NCBI RefSeq assembly: GCF_026072635.1
Contig: NZ_AP023081.1
Coordinates: 1,024,501 to 1,088,500, forward strand
Source of the DNA: Pseudomonas solani
Lineage (GTDB): Bacteria; Pseudomonadota; Gammaproteobacteria; Pseudomonadales; Pseudomonadaceae
Reading direction: 5' to 3'
Length of the DNA: 64,000 bases
The position numbers were made by a program, and so were the translations under genes. Below, piece by piece: positions 23,866 to 32,153 of the stretch. Numbering within the stretch: position 1 is the stretch's first letter; each line of letters starts with the position of its first letter. The notes under the pieces are model-generated. The model saw nothing but the letters and a program-made list of their open reading frames with translations. It had not been told where the DNA came from and did no database searches.

Positions 23866-24996
23866 CTAGCGATAGCTCCGACAGTCTTCCCAGGTCAGCC
23901 CTGCCGCGCTCGTCTGTGCGTGCAACCAGGGCACCGCCGTCTGCGCCTTGGAGTGGATGTCGTGGAACAGAATCACCCCGCGCCGCCACAGCAGCATCAG
24001 GCTGAGCACGCGCTGGCCGGCCGCATCGCCGCTGACCCGAGCGTTCCAGTCCTGGGAGTCGATGTTCCACAGCGCCACCTGCAACCCCTGCCCGGCGAAG
24101 AAGGCGGCGCTGTCGGCCTTGCGCTGGCCATAGGGCGGGCGGAACAGCGGCATGGCGTTGTCCGGCAGCGTCTTGCCCAGCAGCGCCTGCACGCGGGTGA
24201 CCGAGTCCTGCCACTGCTCCCAAGTGGCGTGGGATTTGTGCTCCCAGCCATGGGAGGCCACGCACTGGCCGGCATACAGCTCGCCCAGGGCCTTGGCGGA
24301 GGTCTTCTGCAAGCGCGCCTGCAGGCTCTGGCCGAGGACAAAGAAGGTGCCGTTGACGCCATTGGCCCGCAGCCAGGGGGTCAGCCGATCACTGTGGCCA
24401 CCCACCGGCGTGGGGCCGTCGTCGAAGGTCAGGAGGAAGTGACGGTCCGCCAGTTCCTCACCGTTGCGCTCCTGGGCGGAGAACAGTCCGATCTCGCTGC
24501 TGACCCGGGGGAACAGCGCCGCCAGGCGCATTTCTTCGTCCAGGTAGATCTGGTGGAAGCGCCGGCTCGCCTCGACCCAGGCGAAGAAGGGCGAATCCGG
24601 TGCCACATCGAAGCGCTTCGCCTGCTCGCGCAGTGCCGCCTCATCGTTCGCTGGCGGGCAGAAGGGGCTGCTGGCGGTGCAGCCCTGGCTGGCCAGGCGG
24701 TAGTTATCCACAAGGCGCGCCCAGAAGTGCTTGCGCGTGGTCTCGATGCCATCGAGGTTGGCTGCCTTCAGGTCCAGGCGCTGCTGCCAGGCGCCGGCAT
24801 CCAGCGTCTCGCTCTGCAGCAGGGTCTGGGCGAACACCAGGATCTCCGCCCGCGAGGCGTCATCGAAACGTGCCGGGCTGTCCAGCGCGGCGGGCCAGGT
24901 GCTGCGGTCGAGCAAGGCGACCGCACGGGGGCCGGCGGCCTGTGCCATGCCGGCTCCAAGGGCCAGAACGAGCCCCAGGGAAATGGCTCTGAACAT
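23866..24996 (-). CDS. Secreted polysaccharide deacetylase
   Basis: The 376-residue protein has a signal peptide (F-R-A-I-S-L-G-L-V-L-A-L-G-A-G-M-A-Q-A) and an N-terminal helical region of about 180 residues without a known fold. A NodB-type deacetylase domain follows: L-L-T-F-D-D-G-P-T near 192, A-S-H-G-W-E-H near 253 and F-R-P-P-Y-G near 292. It probably removes acetyl groups from a sugar polymer such as peptidoglycan or an exopolysaccharide in the periplasm. Start at ATG 24996. It follows the TPR gene but a terminator lies between. Confidence 0.85.
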   Translation of the reverse strand: MFRAISLGLVLALGAGMAQAAGPRAVALLDRSTWPAALDSPARFDDASRAEILVFAQTLLQSETLDAGAWQQRLDLKAANLDGIETTRKHFWARLVDNYRLASQGCTASSPFCPPANDEAALREQAKRFDVAPDSPFFAWVEASRRFHQIYLDEEMRLAALFPRVSSEIGLFSAQERNGEELADRHFLLTFDDGPTPVGGHSDRLTPWLRANGVNGTFFVLGQSLQARLQKTSAKALGELYAGQCVASHGWEHKSHATWEQWQDSVTRVQALLGKTLPDNAMPLFRPPYGQRKADSAAFFAGQGLQVALWNIDSQDWNARVSGDAAGQRVLSLMLLWRRGVILFHDIHSKAQTAVPWLHAQTSAAGLTWEDCRSYR

Positions 24997-25018
24997 GAAT
25001 GCGTACTCCAATGAAAAA

Positions 25019-25036
25019 CGCGCCCCGAAGGGCGCG
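25019..25036 (-). terminator. Terminator of the DUF2135/TPR gene
   Basis: On the minus strand CGCGCCC, a TTCG loop and GGGCGCG are followed by TTTTT. It sits 18 bases after the stop, between this gene and the deacetylase gene. Confidence 0.85.
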
Positions 25037-25054
25037 CTGGTTACCGATAGTGGA

Positions 25055-26239
25055 TCAGTGGCGGTCCCGAACCCGTTGGATCGCCTTGTCGTACACCGGG
25101 TTGGCCTTCTGCTCCTTGGCCAGGTGGTAGTGGCGCAGGGCGTCGTCGAACTGCTCGGCCTCTTCATAGATGCGCGCGATGTTGTAGTAGGAGCTCGCGC
25201 GCACGGTGGCGGCATTGGCGCCGCTGGCCAGGGCGATGGCCTTGCGGTTGGCCCAGATCGCCTCGGCGGTGCGGCCGGCCTTCTGGTAGGCCAGGCCGAG
25301 GTTGCTGTACGCCTGGCCGAAGTTGGCATTGAGCTCGATGGCCTGGCGGTAGAGGTCGATGGCCTGGTCCAGCTTGCCGTCGTGGTACGCCGCCTCGCCC
25401 TGCTTGTTCAGTGCCTTGGCATCGCCCTGGGCGGCCTGGGTCACGGCCTGGGCAGCCACGTCCTGGCCATTGCCCAGCAGCGGCTCGATGTCGCCGAGCA
25501 CGTAGTTGGCGTCCTGGGCCTTGCTGCCTTCGAGGGTGTTGATGTCCTGGAAGTCGCCGTTGCCGGAAAGGCGGAACACCTTCCACAGGTTGCCGCGCTG
25601 GTCCTTCGGCACGTAGTAGGTACGCACCAGGGACTGGCCGACATAGACGAAGACCTTGGCCTGGCTGAGGGACAGCGCCTTGGAGGACGGGTTGTTGATA
25701 TTGGTGAAGTCATGCACCGCGTACACGTAGGTCTCGCCGAAGCGCTTCTTGTGCAGGGTGATGGTTTCCGGGCCGAAGCTGTCGGTGTCGTCCACGTCCA
25801 GGTCGGCGTCGGTGCCTTCCTTGGCGTCGAAATAGATGTGGTTGCCGGGGAAGGCGATGTGCGAGTCCAGGTCCGCCGGGGTCTCGCCCCAGCTCAGCAC
25901 CACGCGCATGCCGTCCAGGTCCTGCATCACCGGGCTTACCGCGTAGGTCATGCCCTTGCACGGGCACTTGGCGACCAGGTTGGAGTAGCCGTCCTTCTTG
26001 ATGATCAGCAGCGCGTCGGCGTCATCGGCGAAGGCGCTGTCCAGGGTCACCTGGCCCTGGGCGTTGGTCTTGCCGGCGGCGGTCTGCGCGCCGTTCTTCT
26101 GCACCAGCACCTCGGCACCCGCGATCTTCTGGTCCTTGACCACAGCGCTGAGCACTTCGATGGGCAGCTGTTCGGCCTGGGCCAGGGCGGCGCTGGAAGC
26201 CAACAGCAGGGATAGGGCGATACGCGAGAGGGTCTTCAC
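25055..26239 (-). CDS. Periplasmic protein with DUF2135/YfaP-like domain and TPR repeats
   Basis: The 394-residue protein has a signal peptide ending A-L-A-Q-A. Residues 30-100 look like a carboxypeptidase-regulatory-type beta-sandwich. Next is a DUF2135-like region, with L-S-W-G-E-T-P-A-D-L-D-S-H-I near 115 and an Asp-rich D-A-D-L-D-V-D-D-T-D segment near 144. Two to three TPR motifs near 280-385 end it (Y-S-N-L-G-L-A-Y-Q-K-A-G-R-T; Y-Y-N-I-A-R-I-Y-E-E-A). It is probably a protein-binding envelope protein. The role is unknown; the neighbouring deacetylase suggests work on a cell-surface polymer. Confidence 0.7.
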   Translation of the reverse strand: MKTLSRIALSLLLASSAALAQAEQLPIEVLSAVVKDQKIAGAEVLVQKNGAQTAAGKTNAQGQVTLDSAFADDADALLIIKKDGYSNLVAKCPCKGMTYAVSPVMQDLDGMRVVLSWGETPADLDSHIAFPGNHIYFDAKEGTDADLDVDDTDSFGPETITLHKKRFGETYVYAVHDFTNINNPSSKALSLSQAKVFVYVGQSLVRTYYVPKDQRGNLWKVFRLSGNGDFQDINTLEGSKAQDANYVLGDIEPLLGNGQDVAAQAVTQAAQGDAKALNKQGEAAYHDGKLDQAIDLYRQAIELNANFGQAYSNLGLAYQKAGRTAEAIWANRKAIALASGANAATVRASSYYNIARIYEEAEQFDDALRHYHLAKEQKANPVYDKAIQRVRDRH

Positions 26240-26508
26240 TACGACCTCCTTGTCAAAGTGGATGAGAGGGGGCCGGCGGATGCGCCGGGCGTCGCACTAT
26301 AGCGCAACGCCCCAGGCGCCGAATGTGATGTGTGGCAACCGGGCGAGGGAATCGCTCCAGCAGCGGTGGGCTGAAGCCCTATATAGAAGGCGTTCACGGG
26401 GCAGGCCCCCTGCCCCCCAGGCAACACCTGACAGCGTCAATCGTCCCCATAGGTGGAGCCCAACGGTGCAAATCCCTAGAATCGCCGCATTCCTGAAGGA
26501 GACGACTC

Positions 26509-27288
26509 ATGCTGCTGGTGATTTCCCCCGCCAAGACCCTGGACTATGAAACCCCGCCGGTGACTCCGCGCCACACCCAGCCCCAGCACCTGGACCACGC
26601 CCAGGAGCTGATCCAGCAACTGCGCACCCTGGCGCCGAACGAGATCGCCGAGCTGATGCACCTGTCCGACAAGCTCGCCGGCCTCAATGCCGCGCGCTAC
26701 GGCAGCTGGCACCCGGAGTTCACCCCGGCCAACGCCAAGCAGGCCCTGCTCGCCTTCAAGGGCGACGTCTATACCGGCCTCGATGCCGAGAGCTTCGCCG
26801 AGGCCGACTTCGATTTCGCCCAGCGCCACCTGCGCATGCTCTCCGGCCTCTACGGCCTGCTGCGCCCGCTGGACCTGATGCAGCCCTACCGCCTGGAAAT
26901 GGGCACCAAGCTGGCCAACGCCCGCGGCAAGGACCTCTACGCCTTCTGGGGCGAGCGCATCAGCGGCTGGCTCAACGCAGCGCTGGCCGAACAGGGCGAC
27001 GACATCCTGCTCAACCTCGCCTCCAACGAATACTTCAGCTCGGTGAAGCGCAAGGCCCTCAATGCCCGCATCATCGACACCGAATTCAAGGACCTGAAGA
27101 ACGGCCAGTACAAGATCATCAGCTTCTACGCCAAGAAGGCCCGTGGCCTGATGGCCCGCTACGTGATCAAGGAGCGCCTGACCGACCCGCAAGGCCTCAA
27201 GGACTTCGACTACCAAGGCTACCGCTACAACGCCGAAGCCTCCTCGGCAGACAAGCTGGTATTCCTCCGCGACACCCCGCAGGACTGA
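26509..27288 (+). CDS. yaaA: Peroxide stress protein YaaA
   Basis: The 259-residue protein matches the UPF0246/YaaA family over its full length: M-L-L-V-I-S-P-A-K-T-L-D-Y at the N-terminus, then G-L-Y-G-L-L-R-P-L-D and N-L-A-S-N-E-Y. In E. coli YaaA limits DNA and protein damage by lowering free iron during peroxide stress and binds DNA. The start has a GGAG site at good spacing. It is a single-gene unit. Confidence 0.92.
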   Translation: MLLVISPAKTLDYETPPVTPRHTQPQHLDHAQELIQQLRTLAPNEIAELMHLSDKLAGLNAARYGSWHPEFTPANAKQALLAFKGDVYTGLDAESFAEADFDFAQRHLRMLSGLYGLLRPLDLMQPYRLEMGTKLANARGKDLYAFWGERISGWLNAALAEQGDDILLNLASNEYFSSVKRKALNARIIDTEFKDLKNGQYKIISFYAKKARGLMARYVIKERLTDPQGLKDFDYQGYRYNAEASSADKLVFLRDTPQD

Positions 27289-27323
27289 TTCTCCCGCCCC
27301 GTTTCCCGCCACAACCTGCCATT

Positions 27324-27355
27324 GGTTGGGCGACGCCTCCAGGCGTCGTCCAACC
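27324..27355 (+). terminator. Long hairpin after yaaA
   Basis: Two 15-base arms (27324-27338 and 27341-27355) pair with one mismatch around a 2-nt loop. It starts 36 bases after the yaaA stop. There is no clear T tract. Confidence 0.65.
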
Positions 27356-27638
27356 GGCCAATCTTTCTTCTCCCCCGCCACTTCAGCGCACCGGCTCGGT
27401 GCCATCACTTTAAATCCCCCTGGAACTAACGTACCGCCTGCCTAACAACTGGCCAGGGAACTTCCGCGCTGTTGCGTAAACAACGCGCAGGCTCTAGCAC
27501 GGGCCATAGCGAACTACCGCTGCGCTTGCCAAAGTTAAAAACAGGGAACTTTTCCAGCGCGCTTAAATACGCAAAGCTTGCCATCAAAGTGCAATTACAA
27601 ATGGCCGTAGCCGATGAATTGCAACAAATCAAATTGAT

Positions 27639-27648
27639 GACGAACGGT
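27639..27648 (-). promoter_or_regulatory. AlgR binding site
   Basis: The minus strand reads ACCGTTCGTC, identical to the known AlgR recognition core in the P. aeruginosa algD promoter. It lies about 390 bp before the algD start codon and just upstream of the best AlgU-type promoter candidate. Confidence 0.75.
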
Positions 27649-27650
27649 AG

Positions 27651-27678
27651 GAACTATCCGAAAACCCGAACACTCATA
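27651..27678 (+). promoter_or_regulatory. Candidate AlgU (sigma-22) promoter of algD
   Basis: GAACTA, a 17-bp spacer and TCATA resemble the sigma-E-like consensus GAACTT-N16/17-TCTGA. A start near 27685 would give a leader of about 350 nt, close to the long leader known for algD in P. aeruginosa. The -10 match is imperfect, so this is a candidate only. Confidence 0.4.
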
Positions 27679-28035
27679 ACCCCGTCACTTAATTCTTCAC
27701 GCAATATTTCAGCGTGATTCCAAACTGCCCCCATGTATCGGAATGCTCCGAGGGGGAAGTTGTGCGCCAGAAACCAGACAGGCGAACTAAGAGGAGAAGT
27801 TAGACACAGGATCGACTGACAAGAACCAGGGACAAGAGCCAGTAAGGTAATCAGTCCAGGAACCCTTGGAGCCAGCTTGTTCACAGGCTCCGCTTCAGGT
27901 ACCCGCAGTTTCGGTGCCAGGTGTTTGTCATGCCTGCACGCAGCTGAAAGTTACGAATTGAATGTAACGGCTGCAAAACGGAAGTGGCGATTATGCCACC
28001 AATTAACAGCGTGCTAAATGGATGAGGTGAATGCG

Positions 28036-29346
28036 ATGCGTATCAGCATCTTTGGTTTGGGCTATGTCGGTGCAGTATGTGCCGGTTGCCTGTCGGCTCG
28101 TGGTCATGAAGTTGTCGGTGTAGACGTCTCCACCACCAAGATCGACCTGATCAACAACGGTAAATCCCCCATCGTCGAGCCCGGGCTCGAAGAGCTCCTG
28201 CAGCAAGGCCGCAAGACCGGTCGCCTGCGCGGCACCACCGATGTCGCCGCCGCTGTGCGTGACACCGAAGTCTCCTTCATCTGCGTCGGGACCCCGAGCA
28301 AGAAGAACGGCGACCTGGAACTGGACTACATCGAAGGCGTGTGCCGCGAGATCGGCTTCGCCCTGCGTGACAAGTCCGAGCGCCACACCGTGGTCGTACG
28401 CAGCACCGTGCTGCCGGGCACCGTGATGAACGTGGTGATCCCGATCATCGAGGATTGCTCCGGCAAGAAAGCCGGTGACGACTTCGGCGTCGCGGTGAAC
28501 CCCGAGTTCCTCCGCGAAAGCACCGCGATCAAGGACTACGACTTCCCGCCCATGACCGTCATCGGCGAACTGGACAAGGCCTCCGGCGACCTGCTCGAAA
28601 CCCTGTACCGCGAACTCGACGCACCGATCATCCGCAAGGGAATCCAGGTCGCCGAGATGATCAAGTACACCTGCAACGTCTGGCACGCCGCCAAGGTCAC
28701 CTTCGCCAACGAGATCGGCAACATCGCCAAGGCGGTGGGCGTCGATGGTCGCGAAGTGATGGACGTGATCTGCCAGGACCACAAGCTCAACCTCTCCAAG
28801 TACTACATGCGCCCCGGCTTCGCCTTCGGCGGCTCCTGCCTGCCCAAGGACGTGCGCGCCCTCAACTACCGCGCCAGCTCGCTGGACGTCGAGGCCCCGC
28901 TGATCGGCTCGCTGATGCGCAGCAACGCCTACCAGGTGCAGAAGGCCTTCGACATCATCGCCGCCCAGGAGAAGCGCAAGGTCGCCCTGCTCGGCCTGTC
29001 GTTCAAGGCGGGTACCGACGACCTGCGTGAAAGCCCCCTGGTGGAATTGGCCGAGATGCTCATCGGCAAGGGCTTCGACCTGCGCATCTACGACCGCAAC
29101 GTCGAGTACGCACGCGTGCACGGCGCCAACAAGGACTACATCGAATCGAAGATTCCCCATGTGTCCTCCCTGCTCGACAGCGACTTCGACGGCGTGGTCG
29201 GCGATGCCGACATCATCGTCCTCGGCAACCGCGACGAGCTCTTCGCCCCGCTGGCGCAACGAGCGCCCGAAGGCAAGCGCGTGATCGACCTCGTGGGCTT
29301 CATGCCCAAGGCGACCAACGCACAGGCCGAAGGCATCTGCTGGTAA
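28036..29346 (+). CDS. algD: GDP-mannose 6-dehydrogenase AlgD
   Basis: The 436-residue enzyme makes GDP-mannuronic acid, the committed alginate precursor, by two NAD-linked oxidations. It has the N-terminal G-L-G-Y-V-G dinucleotide motif and catalytic Cys268 in F-G-G-S-C-L-P-K-D. The start at ATG 28036 gives the usual M-R-I-S-I-F-G-L-G-Y and has GAGGTG at six bases; an in-frame ATG at 28018 is less likely. It is the first gene of the alginate operon. Confidence 0.96.
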   Translation: MRISIFGLGYVGAVCAGCLSARGHEVVGVDVSTTKIDLINNGKSPIVEPGLEELLQQGRKTGRLRGTTDVAAAVRDTEVSFICVGTPSKKNGDLELDYIEGVCREIGFALRDKSERHTVVVRSTVLPGTVMNVVIPIIEDCSGKKAGDDFGVAVNPEFLRESTAIKDYDFPPMTVIGELDKASGDLLETLYRELDAPIIRKGIQVAEMIKYTCNVWHAAKVTFANEIGNIAKAVGVDGREVMDVICQDHKLNLSKYYMRPGFAFGGSCLPKDVRALNYRASSLDVEAPLIGSLMRSNAYQVQKAFDIIAAQEKRKVALLGLSFKAGTDDLRESPLVELAEMLIGKGFDLRIYDRNVEYARVHGANKDYIESKIPHVSSLLDSDFDGVVGDADIIVLGNRDELFAPLAQRAPEGKRVIDLVGFMPKATNAQAEGICW

Positions 29347-29462
29347 TCCCGGACACCAGCTTCTAAGCGCAACGCAAGTGATGAACCTCGGGTCGGCGAA
29401 CAACAAGAAGCCGCGCCCACGCCCGAGGTTTGTCCGGCGCCAACGACGGAATGGATAAACGT

Positions 29463-30944
29463 ATGGACAAGCTCAAGCTAAGCCTCAACGAGGCGGCGGG
29501 TTGGCTTTTCTACCTGACGGGCCTGGGGCTGCTCGCACTGGCCCTGCCCAAGTCGGTCTTCGACCCCGACTCCAAGCATTTCCTGCTGCTGATCGGCCTG
29601 GTCGGCATCTGGCGCTACTCCATGGGCGGCCTGCACTTCATTCGCGGCATGCTGTTCCTGTATGTGGTCTACCCGCACTACCGGCGCAAGGTTCGCAAGC
29701 TGGGCAAGGCGGCCGACCCGTCCCATGTATTCCTGCTGGTGACCAGCTTCCGCATCGACGCGCTGACCACCGCCATGGTCTACCGCTCGGTGATCCAGGA
29801 AGCGATCAGCTGCGGCTACCCCACCACAGTGGTCTGCTCCATCGTCGAGCTGTCCGATGAGCTGCTGGTCAAGGGCCTGTGGGAAAAGATGAACCCGCCC
29901 GAGCACGTCGCCCTCGACTTCGTGCGCATCCCCGGCACCGGCAAGCGCGACGGCCTGGCCTATGGCTTCCGCGCCATCTCCCGCCAGTTGCCGGACGAAA
30001 ACGCCGTGGTCGCGGTCGTGGACGGCGACACCGTGCTCGCCGAAGGCGTGGTGAACAAGACCGTGCCCTGGTTCAAGCTCTTCCCCAATGTCGGCGGCCT
30101 CACCACCAACGAGTTCTGCGAGGTGCGGGGCAGCTACATCATGTCCGAGTGGCACAAGCTGCGCTTCGCCCAGCGCCACATCAACATGTGCTCCATGGCG
30201 CTCTCCAAGCGGGTGCTGACCATGACCGGGCGCATGTCGGTGTTCCGCGCCAAGGTGGTGACCGACCCGGACTTCATCGCCGACGTGGAAAGCGACCACC
30301 TGGACCACTGGCGCCTGGGTCGCTTCCAGTTCCTCACCGGTGACGACAAGTCCAGCTGGTACAGCCTGATGCGCCTGGGCTACGACACCTTCTACGTGCC
30401 GGACGCGGCGATCAACACCGTCGAGCACCCGCCGGAGAAGAGCTTCATCAAGGCCAGCCGCAAGCTGATGTTCCGCTGGTACGGCAACAACCTGCGGCAG
30501 AACTCCCGGGCCCTGCGCCTGGGGCCACGCCGCCTGGGCTGGTTCACCACCCTGGTGCTCAGCGACCAGCGCGTATCGATGTGGACCTGCCTGCTGGGCC
30601 TCGCCGTCGCCATCATCGCCAGCATCAAGTACAGCATCGCCTACCTGCTCGTGTACCTGCTGTGGATCGGTCTCACCCGTTTCATCCTCACCCTGCTGCT
30701 GAGCGTTTCAGGGCACCACATAGGGCCGGCCTACCCGCTGATCCTCTATTACAACCAGATCGTCGGCGCCCTGGTGAAGATCTACGTCTTCTTCCGCCTC
30801 GACCAACAGTCGTGGACGCGCCAGAACACCAAGCTCAACCGTGATCTCGCCAGCTTTACGCGCTGGTTCAACACCTGGTCCTCACGCGCCATGACCTTCA
30901 CCGCAACCAGCGTATTCGTCGCCACGCTGATGGCGTTCGTGTGA
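29463..30944 (+). CDS. alg8: Alginate polymerase Alg8 (mannuronan synthase)
   Basis: The 493-residue inner-membrane GT2 glycosyltransferase polymerises GDP-mannuronate. Two N-terminal helices are followed by a cytoplasmic catalytic domain with K-R-D-G near 161 and V-V-D-G-D near 186-189. Several C-terminal helices end it. With Alg44 it makes and exports polymannuronate in response to c-di-GMP. ATG 29463 (M-D-K-L-K-L-S-L) fits Alg8 N-termini of fluorescent pseudomonads; ATG 29451 and TTG 29430 are alternatives, and no start has an ideal ribosome site. Confidence 0.93.
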   Translation: MDKLKLSLNEAAGWLFYLTGLGLLALALPKSVFDPDSKHFLLLIGLVGIWRYSMGGLHFIRGMLFLYVVYPHYRRKVRKLGKAADPSHVFLLVTSFRIDALTTAMVYRSVIQEAISCGYPTTVVCSIVELSDELLVKGLWEKMNPPEHVALDFVRIPGTGKRDGLAYGFRAISRQLPDENAVVAVVDGDTVLAEGVVNKTVPWFKLFPNVGGLTTNEFCEVRGSYIMSEWHKLRFAQRHINMCSMALSKRVLTMTGRMSVFRAKVVTDPDFIADVESDHLDHWRLGRFQFLTGDDKSSWYSLMRLGYDTFYVPDAAINTVEHPPEKSFIKASRKLMFRWYGNNLRQNSRALRLGPRRLGWFTTLVLSDQRVSMWTCLLGLAVAIIASIKYSIAYLLVYLLWIGLTRFILTLLLSVSGHHIGPAYPLILYYNQIVGALVKIYVFFRLDQQSWTRQNTKLNRDLASFTRWFNTWSSRAMTFTATSVFVATLMAFV

Positions 30945-30970
30945 CAGAACTTGAATAGGAAATCCAAGCC

Positions 30971-32140
30971 ATGAATACAGCCGTCAACGTCAATGTGGTG
31001 CACGAATCCGAAGCCCAGCGCCAGCACGCCCGGGTCAAGATACCGGCCAAGATCCGCTACCTGGCCAACAACGAACGGGTCGAGCACCGCCTGGTCGACC
31101 TCTCCGCCGGGGGCTTCTCCTTCCAAACCAGCCCCAAGCACCGCGCCCAGGTCGGCGACTACCACCAGGGCCGCATGCTGTTCCAGCTGGACAGCCTGAC
31201 CCTGGGCCTGGACGTCGAATTCCAGGTGCGTGCCGTGGACCCGAACAGCGGCCGTGCCGGCTGCCAGTTCCACAGCCTCAAGCCGCGCGACATCGCCACC
31301 CTGCGCTACCTGATCAGCGCCCACCTGTCCGGTGAAGTGATCAGCGCCGGCGACATGCTCAACACCCTGCAGCGCGAGAACTTCACCAAGCCGCGCAAGA
31401 ACGGTGGCAACGGCGGCGGCATGGGCGTGTTCGGCCGCCTCAAGGCCGTCACTTTCAGCGCCGGCCTGTTCGTCGTCGGCCTCGCCGCCTTCGGCTTCAT
31501 CTTCAAGTCCCTGTACGGCCTGTACTTCGTCACCCACGCCGAATCCGGCATGGTCGCGGTGCCCAGCATGCAGGTCACCATGCCCCGTGAAGGCACCGTG
31601 CAGAGCCTGATCGGCGGCGAAGGCACCAACGTCGACAAGGGCGCCCCCATCGCCTCCTTCTCCGCCACCATGCTGGAGATGCTCAAGGGCCACCTGACCG
31701 ACGACCAGCTCACCCCGGCCAACGTCGAAGAGCTGTTCGGCAAGCAGATGAAAGGCACCCTGACCAGCCCCTGCAACTGCAAGGTGGCGCGCCAGCTGGT
31801 CGCCGACGGCCAGTTCGCCGGCAAGGGCGACGTGATCTTCGAGCTGGTGCCCCAGGACTTCGAAGCCACCGTCAGCGCCCGCTTCCCCTACCGCAACTTC
31901 GCCCAGGCCAAGCCCGGCGCCAGCGTCACCTTCCAGGTGGCCGGCGAAGACAGCCCGCGCCACGGCAAGATCATCAGCACCAGCCTGATCGACAGCGGCC
32001 TGTCCTCCGACATCCGCGTGGTCATCCAGCCCGACCAGACCCTGGACAGCAAGCTCGCCGGCCAGCCGGTCGAGGTCAGCATCGACCGCGGCCCCTCGTT
32101 CGACTGGATGGTCGACCGCGCCCTGGCCGCCGGCTTCTAA
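30971..32140 (+). CDS. alg44: Alginate c-di-GMP receptor and co-polymerase Alg44
   Basis: The 389-residue protein has a cytoplasmic PilZ domain (residues 15-120) with the c-di-GMP ligands R17-x3-R21 and D43-x-S45-x2-G48. One membrane helix follows at about 158-180, then a periplasmic HlyD-like domain. c-di-GMP binding here switches on Alg8. All PilZ key residues are intact, so the pathway should be c-di-GMP responsive. Confidence 0.95.
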   Translation: MNTAVNVNVVHESEAQRQHARVKIPAKIRYLANNERVEHRLVDLSAGGFSFQTSPKHRAQVGDYHQGRMLFQLDSLTLGLDVEFQVRAVDPNSGRAGCQFHSLKPRDIATLRYLISAHLSGEVISAGDMLNTLQRENFTKPRKNGGNGGGMGVFGRLKAVTFSAGLFVVGLAAFGFIFKSLYGLYFVTHAESGMVAVPSMQVTMPREGTVQSLIGGEGTNVDKGAPIASFSATMLEMLKGHLTDDQLTPANVEELFGKQMKGTLTSPCNCKVARQLVADGQFAGKGDVIFELVPQDFEATVSARFPYRNFAQAKPGASVTFQVAGEDSPRHGKIISTSLIDSGLSSDIRVVIQPDQTLDSKLAGQPVEVSIDRGPSFDWMVDRALAAGF

Positions 32141-32153
32141 GGAGGGAGACCAC

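Larger units (their letters stand above)
27356..28035 (+). promoter_or_regulatory. Long regulatory region upstream of algD
   Basis: These 680 bases are clearly richer in A/T than the coding DNA around them, and I see no gene. Long control regions bound by AlgR, AmrZ and other proteins are known before algD in P. aeruginosa. GAACTT-type -35 boxes occur at about 27450 and 27550 without good -10 partners, and GAACTA at 27651 has a plausible one. Inverted repeats occur near the gene (GTTAC/GTAAC at about 27950-27967; TGGC/GCCA at about 27986-27999). Confidence 0.7.

Noticed and set aside
27447..27480. GAACTT at about 27450 as the algD AlgU promoter
   Set aside because: The bases 16-17 downstream (ACAAC) do not resemble the -10 TCTGA, and it would give a leader of more than 550 nt.
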